A DNA stretch of 19,360 nucleotides from Desulfobulbaceae bacterium (GTDB lineage: Bacteria > Desulfobacterota > Desulfobulbia > Desulfobulbales > Desulfobulbaceae): assembly GCA_030633145.1 (NCBI GenBank), contig DAOVTM010000014.1, positions 1-19,360 on the forward strand. The letters are read 5' to 3'. Shown here piece after piece: positions 1 to 6,911 of this stretch. Numbering within the stretch: the first letter of the stretch is position 1; every line of letters starts with the position of its first letter. A program made the position numbers and the translations under genes. The notes under the pieces are model-generated. The model did no database searches. It saw only the letters and a program-made list of their open reading frames with translations, and had not been told where the DNA came from.

Positions 1-41
1 CCCTGTACCCGGAGATTGAGCGGGAGGCTCTGCTTAGCTGA
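1..41 (+). CDS. 3' end of an upstream gene, possibly glyA (serine hydroxymethyltransferase)
   Basis: A reading frame open from the left edge ends at TGA 39-41 and encodes a tail reading L-Y-P-E-I-E-R-E-A-L-L-S. Many GlyA proteins end in a short segment containing Y-P, and glyA often precedes nrdR and ribD in Desulfobacterota, so glyA is the best guess. Only about twelve residues are visible and another frame is also open over this stretch, so the call rests mainly on gene-order knowledge. The stop is 16 bases before nrdR, which suggests cotranscription. Confidence 0.35.
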   Translation, partial: LYPEIEREALLS

Positions 42-57
42 GGCTGTCAATTAACCC

Positions 58-522
58 ATGAAATGTCCCTACTGTGACCATCTCGACAACCGGGTAATTG
101 ACTCCCGTCTCAACAAGGACAAGACCATAACCCGGCGCCGCCGGGCCTGTGGTTCCTGTGAGCAGCGTTTTACCACCTACGAGCGTATCGAGATGATGCT
201 GCCCATGCTCATTAAGAAGGATGGTCGCCGGGAGCAGTGGAACCGGGGCAAGATAATCCTCGGCCTGGAAAAAGCGTGTGAAAAACTACCGGTGAGCATG
301 GCAGAGATTGATACCTTTGTTGATGAAATAGAGCGACGGCTGCAGGAGGTGGGTGGTAAGGAAATTTCGACCAATTTGATCGGTGAATGGGTCATGGAGG
401 CCTTGCCCGAGCTTGACGAGGTTGCCTATGTCCGTTTTGCCTCAGTGTATCGGCAGTTCAAAGACGTGAACGAGTTTATGGATGAGTTGAAGCAGTTCCT
501 TGGTGAACGCGACTGTGAGTGA
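58..522 (+). CDS. nrdR: NrdR, transcriptional repressor of ribonucleotide reductase genes
   Basis: The 154-residue product has the full NrdR plan and the family's usual length. An N-terminal zinc ribbon has its cysteine pairs at C3/C6 and C31/C34, followed by the basic stretch R-R-R-R-A, Q-R-F-T-T-Y-E and then an ATP-cone domain (about residues 49-139). NrdR senses dATP/ATP through the cone and represses ribonucleotide reductase operons by binding paired NrdR boxes. The ATG at 58 fits the family N-terminus (M-K-C-P-Y-C), although the preceding ribosome site is weak (GAGG near 40-43). The 3' end overlaps the likely ribD start, so the two are probably translationally coupled. This family is very distinctive. 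Confidence 0.97.
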   Translation: MKCPYCDHLDNRVIDSRLNKDKTITRRRRACGSCEQRFTTYERIEMMLPMLIKKDGRREQWNRGKIILGLEKACEKLPVSMAEIDTFVDEIERRLQEVGGKEISTNLIGEWVMEALPELDEVAYVRFASVYRQFKDVNEFMDELKQFLGERDCE

Positions 523-1651
523 GGAGTACTCCCACCGTAAGCAGCAGGATCAAGACTATATGCTGCTTGCCATTGAGCTTGCTGAAAAAGGGCTGGGCAG
601 GACATCGCCCAATCCTATCGTGGGAGCGGTTATAGTCCGGGATGGCCGTATCTTGGGTCAAGGTTACCATCGTCGGGCCGGAACCCCCCACGCAGAGATC
701 AATGCCATCAGCGATGCCGGGGATGACTGTCGAGGCGCAACCATCTATGTCACTCTAGAGCCGTGCAATCATACCGGGAAAACACCGCCTTGCAGCAGGG
801 CAGTACTGGCAGCGGGCATTGATCGGGTGGTCATCGGCATGGCAGACCCTAACCCCATTGCCGAGGGCGGGGCTGATTTTCTTCAGGCACAAGGTCTTGC
901 TGTGGAATGCGGTGTTCTGGAGGACGAGTGCCGGCAACTCAATTATCCCTTTCTCAAACACGTTACCACCGGTCTTCCCTGGCTGGTGATGAAGGCGGGC
1001 ATGAGTCTGGATGGCAAGATCAGCCGGGAACGTGGTTTTGGCGGCCCAATCACCGGGTCGGAATCAAAAAAAAGGGTGCATCAGCTACGGGACAGGCTGG
1101 ATGCGATCCTGATAGGGATCGGCACCGCCCTGATAGACGACCCCTCCCTGACCACCCGATTGGGGATAGAGGGGAGAGACCCGCTCAGGGTTATTCTGGA
1201 CAGCGAGCTTCGCCTGCCTTTGTACGCCAAGATGATTGCGCAGGACTCCTATGCCGAAACCTGGCTCTTCTGTGACCAGCAGGCCTCCAGGGAACAGCAG
1301 GAGAAGCTTGAACAGGTCGGTGTGGTGGTTCAGCGGGTGGAGAGCGATGCACAGGGGCAGCTGATCCTGACTCAGGTGCTGGAGCGTTTGGGTAAGGAAG
1401 GGATCTGTTCAGTGCTGGTGGAAGGCGGGGCTGCGGTACATGGTTCTTTCTTACGGTTCGGCCTGGTGGATCAGGTTTTTCTCTTTACCGCCCCTTGGTT
1501 TATTGGTGATACGGGTACCCCGGTTATTGCCGGGTACGAGATCGGCAGCAGTGAGATAGTGCCAACCCTTACCGGGATGACCGTTGAGCCGGTTGGTAAA
1601 GATGTACTGATTCAAGGACTGCTGGCTGGACAGATGCAGGAATGGTTGTAA
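500..1651 (+). CDS. ribD: RibD, bifunctional riboflavin-pathway deaminase/reductase
   Basis: The product (about 380 residues) carries out two steps of riboflavin synthesis: deamination of the pyrimidine formed from GTP, then reduction of its ribosyl side chain. The N-terminal deaminase domain has the zinc-site H-A-E motif (near residue 64) and P-C-x-x-x-G-x-x-P-P-C (near 88-98). The C-terminal reductase domain contains M-S-L-D-G-K-I and a V-E-G-G motif followed by a G-L-V-D segment. The start is uncertain: TTG 500, GTG 503 and GTG 515 lie inside the end of nrdR, and ATG 560 would remove only non-conserved residues; none has a strong ribosome site. No ribE or ribBA follows within the window, because the next gene is convergent. 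Confidence 0.96.
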   Translation: MVNATVSEEYSHRKQQDQDYMLLAIELAEKGLGRTSPNPIVGAVIVRDGRILGQGYHRRAGTPHAEINAISDAGDDCRGATIYVTLEPCNHTGKTPPCSRAVLAAGIDRVVIGMADPNPIAEGGADFLQAQGLAVECGVLEDECRQLNYPFLKHVTTGLPWLVMKAGMSLDGKISRERGFGGPITGSESKKRVHQLRDRLDAILIGIGTALIDDPSLTTRLGIEGRDPLRVILDSELRLPLYAKMIAQDSYAETWLFCDQQASREQQEKLEQVGVVVQRVESDAQGQLILTQVLERLGKEGICSVLVEGGAAVHGSFLRFGLVDQVFLFTAPWFIGDTGTPVIAGYEIGSSEIVPTLTGMTVEPVGKDVLIQGLLAGQMQEWL

Positions 1652-1690
1652 TCGTTCAATAGTTCAAAATAGATCTGAGATTGATATCCG

Positions 1691-2680
1691 CTATTTTCCA
1701 AGGGGTTGACACTCGTCGATCAACGGTCGTATCTGCGCCCACTTTTCCTTCAGTTTTTCTTTGCTGCTAAAATCAATACTCAAGCGCAACTCTTTATCTT
1801 CAAAAGAGAGGGTATGCGTGACCTCAACTCCGGGGGGCAGTCCAAGTTGCTTACAGAATTCCCTGAACTGTTTTTCTGCTGCCGTCAGTGAGGGGCTGTA
1901 CTGTTCCTGCAGCCAGTTGAGGAGTGAAGCCCCTTGTTGCGGTCCGTTGAGCTGACTTTCTTGTCCCCTTTCCCCCCACTGTGCAAGCAGTGTTTCAGCA
2001 TTGACCTGGTGACGTTGGGTCAGCTCATGAACCAAGTCAATGAATTTTTGCTGTTTACTCCCGCCAAGCTGCAATTGCTTAATCCATTGGCAGAGTACCT
2101 GTTGGTCTGGCTTGGGCAGCACTGCTATTTTCTTTGCGGCCCGCAGTGATATCCAGCCACTGTGCAGCCCTATCAGAACCCTGTTTTCCAACTCCAGTAA
2201 AGCAATTAGCTGAGAGGCAATATGCGGTTTTTCCTTCAACCCCATTACAGGGAGCAGGGGAAGCAGCTCATCCATGGACAGAGAGTCCAGGGCCTTTTGA
2301 CAAAATACAGCCTGCTCAACAGGGGTCAGGCGAGAGCCGATCATCAGGTAATGTAAAAGGAGGGAAAAAATCTGCAACGGCTGTTGGGTGCTGAGAACCA
2401 GAGTTGGAATGCTTTCATCCAACTCGTTGCTGACAGCCTCTATCCTTTTTCTTCCAGACAGAACAATATAAGGCTGGTTTTCCCGTGCCAGTAAGAGGGG
2501 GGGGTGGAGGATTCCATGGCAGCGGATAGCCTCTTTGAGTCGTTTGTCTGGTTCCGCTGGAGGAAAAGGTGTCAGTTGATAACTGGTATCTTTGAGATTA
2601 ATCTCGTTGATGTAAATCCGGTTATAGAGGGCAGGGGAGGACACGTTTGAGGGCGAACCAAGATGAAGGTCGGTAGACAT
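1691..2680 (-). CDS. Orphan ParB-like (ParB/Spo0J N-terminal domain) protein
   Basis: The 329-residue product shows a ParB-type N-terminal domain (about residues 28-105), with H-G-I-L-H-P-P-L-L-L and the box II equivalent S-G-R-K-R-I-E-A, which replaces the usual G-E-R-R motif. A helical segment follows (about 117-240) that resembles the ParB helix-turn-helix region: L-T-P-V-E-Q-A at its start and an S-G-W-I-S-L-R-A-A-K stretch like the ParB helix after the DNA-reading helices. No parA lies nearby, so this is not a standard partition pair and could be a stand-alone regulator or CTP-switch protein. It follows ihfA on the same strand. The ATG at 2680 has no clear Shine-Dalgarno site and directly abuts an inverted repeat; a GTG at codon 13 also lacks one. 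Confidence 0.75.
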   Translation of the reverse strand: MSTDLHLGSPSNVSSPALYNRIYINEINLKDTSYQLTPFPPAEPDKRLKEAIRCHGILHPPLLLARENQPYIVLSGRKRIEAVSNELDESIPTLVLSTQQPLQIFSLLLHYLMIGSRLTPVEQAVFCQKALDSLSMDELLPLLPVMGLKEKPHIASQLIALLELENRVLIGLHSGWISLRAAKKIAVLPKPDQQVLCQWIKQLQLGGSKQQKFIDLVHELTQRHQVNAETLLAQWGERGQESQLNGPQQGASLLNWLQEQYSPSLTAAEKQFREFCKQLGLPPGVEVTHTLSFEDKELRLSIDFSSKEKLKEKWAQIRPLIDECQPLGK

Positions 2681-2683
2681 CGG

Positions 2684-2715
2684 ACTGAAGCGGGACAGGT
2701 TCTGCCCGCTTCAGT
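2684..2715 (-). repeat. Perfect 11-bp inverted repeat between ihfA and the ParB-like gene
   Basis: Arms 2684-2694 and 2705-2715 are exactly complementary (ACTGAAGCGGG and CCCGCTTCAGT), with a 10-base loop. On the minus strand the hairpin begins 14 bases after the ihfA stop and ends 3 bases before the ATG of the ParB-like gene. There is no T run after it, so it is not a typical intrinsic terminator. It could be a processing or attenuation structure, a translation-blocking hairpin, or an operator. Confidence 0.7.
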
Positions 2716-2729
2716 TGCCGACAGTGTTA

Positions 2730-3017
2730 CTAACTGCCGTTTACCCTGGTACGGAGGATGCCGGAGGGCTTAAAGGTCACAACCCGTCTGGCATCCAGGA
2801 TCAGTTCATCACCAGTCTGGGGATTGCGTCCCCGACGGGATCTTTTATCCTTGACATTAAACTTGCCGAATCCGCTCAAGAGAAGGTCTTCGCCCTTGAT
2901 TAAGGTTGCCTTAGAGATTGCTAAAAAGGTCTCAACCGCTTTTGCCGCCTCTGCTTTGGTCAGGGCAGGGTGATTCTTATACACCTGTTGAACTATGTCT
3001 GCTTTTGTCAGGGTCAT
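2730..3017 (-). CDS. ihfA: IHF alpha-type DNA-bending protein (HU/IHF family)
   Basis: The 95-residue product is a full HU/IHF-fold protein. It opens M-T-L-T-K-A-D-I, has the conserved L-S-G-F-G-K-F core (residues 47-53), and a DNA-intercalating arm R-G-R-N-P-Q-T-G with the key proline at residue 66. The C-terminal R-R-V-V-T-F-K-P-x-x-x-L-R-x-R-V-N resembles IhfA more than HU. It should bend DNA and assist transcription and recombination; assignment to IhfA rather than another paralogue is by similarity only. A GGAGGT ribosome site lies about 5 bases before the ATG, and a strong sigma-70-like promoter sits in the gap after pilC. Confidence 0.9.
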   Translation of the reverse strand: MTLTKADIVQQVYKNHPALTKAEAAKAVETFLAISKATLIKGEDLLLSGFGKFNVKDKRSRRGRNPQTGDELILDARRVVTFKPSGILRTRVNGS

Positions 3018-3061
3018 ACTGTACCTCCAGTACCTTTGATAGTTAAGTATTTTTATTTTTT

Positions 3062-3089
3062 ATAATACGAAATGTGCTTGTAATGTCAA
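3062..3089 (-). promoter_or_regulatory. Sigma-70-type promoter for ihfA
   Basis: On the minus strand a perfect -35 hexamer TTGACA (3089-3084) is followed, after 16 bases, by TATTAT (3067-3062), a 5/6 match to the -10 consensus. It lies in the pilC-ihfA gap and points at ihfA 45 bases away, so ihfA and probably the ParB-like gene can be expressed independently of pilC. Confidence 0.7.
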
Positions 3090-3096
3090 TAGATTC

Positions 3097-4302
3097 TTAC
3101 AGCCCATCGGCCATTTTGAAAATGGGCAGGTACATGGCAACAACCAGACCACCGATCATGCCTCCAAGGAAAACCATCATGAACGGTTCCAGCATGGCCG
3201 TAAGGTTGTCCACAGCCTGGTCAACTTCCTGATCATAAAAATCAGCAATTTTTTCCAGCATGGTATCCAGGGCTCCTACTTGTTCACCGACATTAATCAT
3301 CTGGATGACCATCATGGGGAACACACCGGATTCTTCCAGGGGTTCAGCAATGGGACGGCCTTCGGCAATGGCCTCGGCAGTATAAAAGACTGCCTGCTCA
3401 ATCACCTTATTGCCTGCGGTTTTGGCGACAACCTGTAAGGCATCCAGGATAGGTACCCCGCTTTGCAGCATGGTGCTGAGGGTTCGGGTAAATTTTGCAA
3501 CAGCAGTCTTGCGGATGAGAATTCCGGCAACAGGGGCATTGAGCAGCATTCGGTCAATCGCCATCCTTCCCTTTTCAGAGTTGTAAATCTTGCTGAAGAG
3601 AAATTTTACCACAACTGCGGCAATTATGACAATATGAAGATTACCTTTAAAAAAATGACTGGCATCCACGACCACCTGGGTCGGACCAGGCAGAGCCCCC
3701 CCCATATCTGAAAACATTTTTTCAAAGACCGGGATAACAAAAACCAGGATAACCGAAGTGATGAGGAGGGCTATACCCAGGCAGATAACCGGATAGGTCA
3801 TTGCTCCCTTGATCTTTTTTTGTAGAATCATGGATTTTTCCATGAACGTGGCCAGCCGGTTCAGGATAGTGTCCAGGATACCGCCCAGTTCCCCTGCCTC
3901 AATCATGTTGGCAAAGAGGGAATCAAAAATCTTTGGATGCTTGCGCATACCATCGGCCAGGGTGGCACCGGTCTCTACATCAGTCACCAACTTACACAAT
4001 GCCCGTTTAAAAGTCACATTATCCTGCTGTTTTGAGAGGATTTGCAAACACTGTACCAGAGGCAGACCCGCATCGATCATGGTGGACATCTGACGGGTAA
4101 AAATAACTATATCTTTACCCGTGACCTTGGGCTGGAGAAAGGACACATTTTCAAACATATCCTTGGGTTTTTCCTTGATGGTAACATTGGTTATTCGTAA
4201 ACGCTTAAGGTGACCCTGAACCGCACTTTCAGCTGCGGCCTCCATCTCTCCTTTACGCTTCTGGCCCATGCTGTTTTTTCCCTTCCAGACATAAATAGGC
4301 AT
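3097..4302 (-). CDS. pilC: PilC, type IV pilus inner-membrane platform protein (GspF family)
   Basis: The 401-residue length and layout match PilC: a cytoplasmic N-terminus opening M-P-I-Y-V-W-K-G-K, then two T2SSF domains (about residues 68-190 and 270-395) separated by membrane helices. The first has the typical M-I-E-A-G-E-L-G-G-x-L-D motif and the second the matching N-V-G-E-Q-V-G-A-L-D-T-M-L motif, followed by a C-terminal hydrophobic segment ending in Y-L-P-I-F. PilC anchors the pilus assembly motors PilB and PilT at the inner membrane. A CGGAG ribosome site lies about 8 bases before the ATG. Neither pilB nor pilT is adjacent: the next genes are ihfA downstream and a divergent small gene upstream. 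A type II secretion GspF is the alternative, but the sequence reads as PilC. Confidence 0.93.
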   Translation of the reverse strand: MPIYVWKGKNSMGQKRKGEMEAAAESAVQGHLKRLRITNVTIKEKPKDMFENVSFLQPKVTGKDIVIFTRQMSTMIDAGLPLVQCLQILSKQQDNVTFKRALCKLVTDVETGATLADGMRKHPKIFDSLFANMIEAGELGGILDTILNRLATFMEKSMILQKKIKGAMTYPVICLGIALLITSVILVFVIPVFEKMFSDMGGALPGPTQVVVDASHFFKGNLHIVIIAAVVVKFLFSKIYNSEKGRMAIDRMLLNAPVAGILIRKTAVAKFTRTLSTMLQSGVPILDALQVVAKTAGNKVIEQAVFYTAEAIAEGRPIAEPLEESGVFPMMVIQMINVGEQVGALDTMLEKIADFYDQEVDQAVDNLTAMLEPFMMVFLGGMIGGLVVAMYLPIFKMADGL

Positions 4303-4375
4303 AATATGTACTCCGGTTATTTTTGTTTGAGTAATAGTTTGATACGTTCGAGAGTTGAGAAAATCGGATAAGTAG

Positions 4376-4404
4376 TTGACAGTTTCCTCAATACTCTTTA
4401 TATA
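4376..4404 (+). promoter_or_regulatory. Sigma-70-type promoter upstream of the PxxKW gene
   Basis: TTGACA (4376-4381), then 17 bases, then TATATA (4399-4404); TATAGT at 4401-4406 is an alternative -10. A second, weaker candidate further on is TTGACT (4422-4427) with TATTCT (4446-4451). The gene starts at 4510, leaving an untranslated leader of about 100 bases from the first promoter. Confidence 0.6.
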
Positions 4405-4408
4405 GTGT
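4393..4408 (+). promoter_or_regulatory. NrdR-box-like palindrome over the -10 element
   Basis: The 16 bases ACTCTTTATATAGTGT match the idealised NrdR box ACACTATATATAGTGT at 14 of 16 positions by hand alignment, and they overlay the -10 region. NrdR is encoded in the same window, but its sites usually come in pairs about three helical turns apart, and I do not find a good second box. The A/T-rich core overlaps a normal -10 element, so chance is a real possibility. Confidence 0.3.
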
Positions 4409-4416
4409 GCTTTTAA

Positions 4417-4438
4417 AAGTGTTGACTCAGAAACACTT
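4417..4438 (+). repeat. 7-bp inverted repeat in the promoter region
   Basis: AAGTGTT (4417-4423) and AACACTT (4432-4438) are exact inverted copies around 8 bases and overlap the second candidate -35 hexamer. It could be an operator or a small leader hairpin. Confidence 0.4.
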
Positions 4439-4509
4439 ATTTTACTATTCTATGTAAGAAATTTTTCTGAATCAAGGAAAATATTATATTTTTTCAGGAG
4501 GTTTGCAGA

Positions 4510-4761
4510 ATGCAGAGTACCAGTGAAGTAAAATACAGTGCAGGGCCGTTCCAGCCGATAGATGAACAGTGTGAGGGCTGTGAGCGAATTGTAGAAGAAG
4601 AAAGCACCAGTTTTTGTAAGACATATATGCATCCGGCCGCTAAATGGCGTATGGGAATGTGTAATTTTGCCACCCATGTCAAGCCTGAAATTAAGGTTGC
4701 CAAGATTCGTATTAACCCGCTCAAGGCTGCTAAGCGAGCATCTTCTTCCCGCAGGGGCTGA
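4510..4761 (+). CDS. PxxKW family cysteine-rich small protein
   Basis: The 83-residue soluble protein has cysteines at 21, 24, 36 and 51, with C-E-G-C forming a C-x-x-C pair, followed by H-P-A-A-K-W (residues 41-46) and a C-x-x-A-T-H segment (51-56). This fits the small conserved family called PxxKW cysteine-rich protein, mostly seen in sulfate-reducing and related bacteria. Its function is unknown to me. Four cysteines and nearby histidines suggest a bound zinc or Fe-S centre, which is inference. The C-terminal 20 residues are basic (R-A-S-S-S-R-R-G at the end). A consensus ribosome site AGGAGG (4496-4501) lies 8 bases before the ATG, and a good promoter lies upstream, so it should be well expressed as a single-gene unit. 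Confidence 0.85.
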   Translation: MQSTSEVKYSAGPFQPIDEQCEGCERIVEEESTSFCKTYMHPAAKWRMGMCNFATHVKPEIKVAKIRINPLKAAKRASSSRRG

Positions 4762-4806
4762 TTCAGAAGCCAGGTAAGTAGAGTCAAGACTCTGGAAGCC
4801 GAAAAT

Positions 4807-4856
4807 TGGAAGTTAAAGGACAAAAACACAAATCTGTTTCTGACCTTTGACTTCCA
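4807..4856. terminator. Hairpin between convergent genes, likely bidirectional terminator
   Basis: GGAAGTTAAAGG (4808-4819) pairs with CCTTTGACTTCC (4844-4855) over 12 bp with one G-U pair, extended by T4807-A4856. The loop is about 24 bases. It lies between the PxxKW gene stop (4761) and the ugd stop (4866), where a terminator serving both is expected. T-rich sequence on the + side (TTTTCC from 4861) is short and the stem is only moderately G+C-rich. Confidence 0.5.
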
Positions 4857-4865
4857 GTTGTTTTC

Positions 4866-6176
4866 CTATTTAATTCCCACCCCGACATAGCTGAATCCCA
4901 GATCTTTCATTGTCTGTGGATCATAGACGTTGCGCAGGTCAATGAAGACCGGTTCCCGCATTATTTTTTTTATTTTTGCCAGATCCAAGGCACGGTACTG
5001 GTTCCACTCGGTCATCAGCACTACAGCGTCACTGTCCTCGCAGGCTGCATAGGCGTTCTCCATATACTCTATGCCTTCAGGCAGGTACTCTTTTGCCTCT
5101 TTCATTCCCTTGGGATCATGAGCCTTGATCCTCGCACCTTTTTCCAAGAGGGCAGGCAGGATGGTCGCTGCGGGTGCGTCCCGCATATCATCGGTTTCCG
5201 GTTTAAAGGTCAATCCCAGGACACCAATGGTCTTGCCCGCCTCTGAGCCACCCAGCATATCCCGGATTTTTTTGACCATCCGCGCCTTTTGTGCGCTGTT
5301 GACCTCCACTGCCGCCTCTACGATGCGCAGACTCTCCCCATATTCCTGAACAATACGCATCAGAGCCAGGGTGTCCTTGGGAAAGCAGGAACCGCCATAG
5401 CCAGGGCCTGGATGGAGGAATTTGCTGCCAATCCTGCCGTCCATACCGATTCCTTTGGCAAGGGCGGTTACATCCGCACCCACGGATTCGCAGACCGCTG
5501 CAATCTCGTTAATAAAGGAGATCTTGACGGCCAGAAAGGCATTGGCCGCATACTTGGTCAGTTCCGCAGTCTCAATGGAGGTGGAGACAATGGGGGTATC
5601 CCGCAGGAACAGGGGTTGATACACCTCGCGCAGCCGTTGTTCCGACCGATCAGACTCAACCCCGATAACCACCCGATCTGGACGCATGAAATCCTCGATG
5701 GCAGCTCCTTCCCTGAGAAATTCCGGATTTGATGCCACATCAAAATCAGCCTGGGGATTCTCTTCGCTGATGATACGCGCCACCTGGCGGGCAGTCCCCA
5801 CCGGCACAGTACTCTTGTCAACTATGATGGTATATCCCCGCAGAAAGGAGGCTATTTCTTTTGCCGCCGCATAGATATAGGTCAAGTCGGCATAGCCGTC
5901 ACCCCGTCTGGAAGAGGGGGTACCCACCGCAATGAAGACCGCCTCGGCCTCTGGAACCGCATCCTCAAGGTTAGTGGTGAAGCGCAGCCGTCCTTCGCTG
6001 ACATTTTTGGCTACCAGCGCGTCAAGGCCCGGTTCATAGATGGGGATTTTGCCTGCTTGTAACTGGTTGATCTTGTCTTCAATCTTGTCCACACAGGTGA
6101 CATGATGGCCGAATTCAGCAAAACAGGTACCGGTCACCAGACCGACATACCCTGTTCCAATCATAGTTATCTTCAT
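4866..6176 (-). CDS. ugd: UDP-glucose 6-dehydrogenase
   Basis: The 436-residue product oxidises UDP-glucose to UDP-glucuronate with two NAD+, supplying precursors for surface polysaccharide. The N-terminal Rossmann motif is G-T-G-Y-V-G-L (residues 7-13). The V-D-K-S-T-V-P-V-G-T segment lies near residue 120. The catalytic cysteine is in G-P-G-Y-G-G-S-C-F-P-K-D-T (near residue 263). The C-terminal UDP-binding domain contains G-L-T-F-K-P-E-T-D-D-M-R. Length is typical of the bacterial class. A GGAG ribosome site precedes the ATG by about 5 bases after the spacer AAGGT. It follows yggS by 48 bases on the same strand, with no polysaccharide cluster alongside. Confidence 0.97.
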   Translation of the reverse strand: MKITMIGTGYVGLVTGTCFAEFGHHVTCVDKIEDKINQLQAGKIPIYEPGLDALVAKNVSEGRLRFTTNLEDAVPEAEAVFIAVGTPSSRRGDGYADLTYIYAAAKEIASFLRGYTIIVDKSTVPVGTARQVARIISEENPQADFDVASNPEFLREGAAIEDFMRPDRVVIGVESDRSEQRLREVYQPLFLRDTPIVSTSIETAELTKYAANAFLAVKISFINEIAAVCESVGADVTALAKGIGMDGRIGSKFLHPGPGYGGSCFPKDTLALMRIVQEYGESLRIVEAAVEVNSAQKARMVKKIRDMLGGSEAGKTIGVLGLTFKPETDDMRDAPAATILPALLEKGARIKAHDPKGMKEAKEYLPEGIEYMENAYAACEDSDAVVLMTEWNQYRALDLAKIKKIMREPVFIDLRNVYDPQTMKDLGFSYVGVGIK

Positions 6177-6224
6177 ACCTTCTCCGTCGTCTTCCTTATG
6201 TAGTTATGGTCAAATAAAATGGGG

Positions 6225-6911
6225 TCAGGGTCTGGAGCCGAATATCGCAGTACCCACCCGGATCAGGGTGGCTCCCTCTTCAATGGCAACCATGAAGTCG
6301 CCGGACATGCCCATGGATAACTCTACTTGTTTATTGTCAAAAAAAAGATGCTGTGCTGCCGCCTGTTCCGCAAGCTGCCGCAGGCGCACAAACCATGGAC
6401 GGCTGGCCTCGGAATCCTGTCCGTAGGGAGGCATGGTCATCAGGCCGCGTACTCGCAGATTTTCAAGCTGCCCGGCCTGAGTCAGCAGATCCAGAGCCTT
6501 GTCGGGCAGTACCCCGGATTTTTGCTGTTCACGTCCCACGTTCACCTGTATGAGGATATCAAGTTTCTTTCCCAGATGGGCTGCATGTTTATCGAGCAGT
6601 CGGGCTATCTTGATACGATCCACCGTCTCAATCATCTGAAAGAACTCGGCAGCCTGCCTGGTTTTATTACTCTGTAAATGGCCGATAAAGTGAAAGTGCA
6701 ACCCTTTGTCAGCCTGTTCAATCTTAGTCAGGGCATCCTGCAGATAGTTCTCGCCAAAGAGGAGCTGGCCGCATTGAGCCGCCTCGACTACAGCTTCCAG
6801 AGGCATCCGTTTGGAGACTGCTAGCAGACGGATTGCATCCGCAGGGCGACCGCACTGTATTGCTGCCTGCTCAATCTGTTGCCGGATTGCGGCCAGGTTG
6901 TCACAGATCAT
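6225..6911 (-). CDS. yggS: YggS/PLPBP, pyridoxal phosphate homeostasis protein
   Basis: The 228-residue single-domain protein has the alanine-racemase-like barrel fold of the PLPBP family. The cofactor lysine is in L-A-V-S-K-R (K34). Further family motifs are F-G-E-N-Y-L-Q-D, F-I-G-H-L-Q-S-N-K, the Q-V-N-V-G-R-E-x-x-K-S-G stretch, and the phosphate-binding end S-M-G-M-S-G-D-F with I-R-V-G-T-A-I-F-G. Members bind PLP without known enzyme activity and maintain free-PLP balance. Its ATG overlaps the tatD stop as ATGA (6911-6908), implying translational coupling. The stop is TGA. Confidence 0.96.
   Translation of the reverse strand: MICDNLAAIRQQIEQAAIQCGRPADAIRLLAVSKRMPLEAVVEAAQCGQLLFGENYLQDALTKIEQADKGLHFHFIGHLQSNKTRQAAEFFQMIETVDRIKIARLLDKHAAHLGKKLDILIQVNVGREQQKSGVLPDKALDLLTQAGQLENLRVRGLMTMPPYGQDSEASRPWFVRLRQLAEQAAAQHLFFDNKQVELSMGMSGDFMVAIEEGATLIRVGTAIFGSRP

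Noticed and set aside
1652..1690. Terminator between ribD and the ParB-like gene
   Set aside because: I found no stable stem in the 39 bases between the convergent stops.
4780..4793. AGAGTC-AA-GACTCT palindrome after the PxxKW gene
   Set aside because: The two-base loop cannot close the full stem and there is no T tract; the hairpin at 4807-4856 is the better terminator.
4494..4829. Minus-strand open frame opposite the PxxKW gene
   Set aside because: The plus-strand gene has a consensus ribosome site and family motifs; the antisense frame has neither.
5289..5732. 147-residue plus-strand open frame
   Set aside because: It is a shadow of ugd, whose motifs run throughout this region.
6205..6235. 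GGGGTCAGGGTCT sequence near the yggS stop, like pieces seen beside REP-type repeats
   Set aside because: Only one short partial match with no partner or transposase; part of it is yggS coding sequence.
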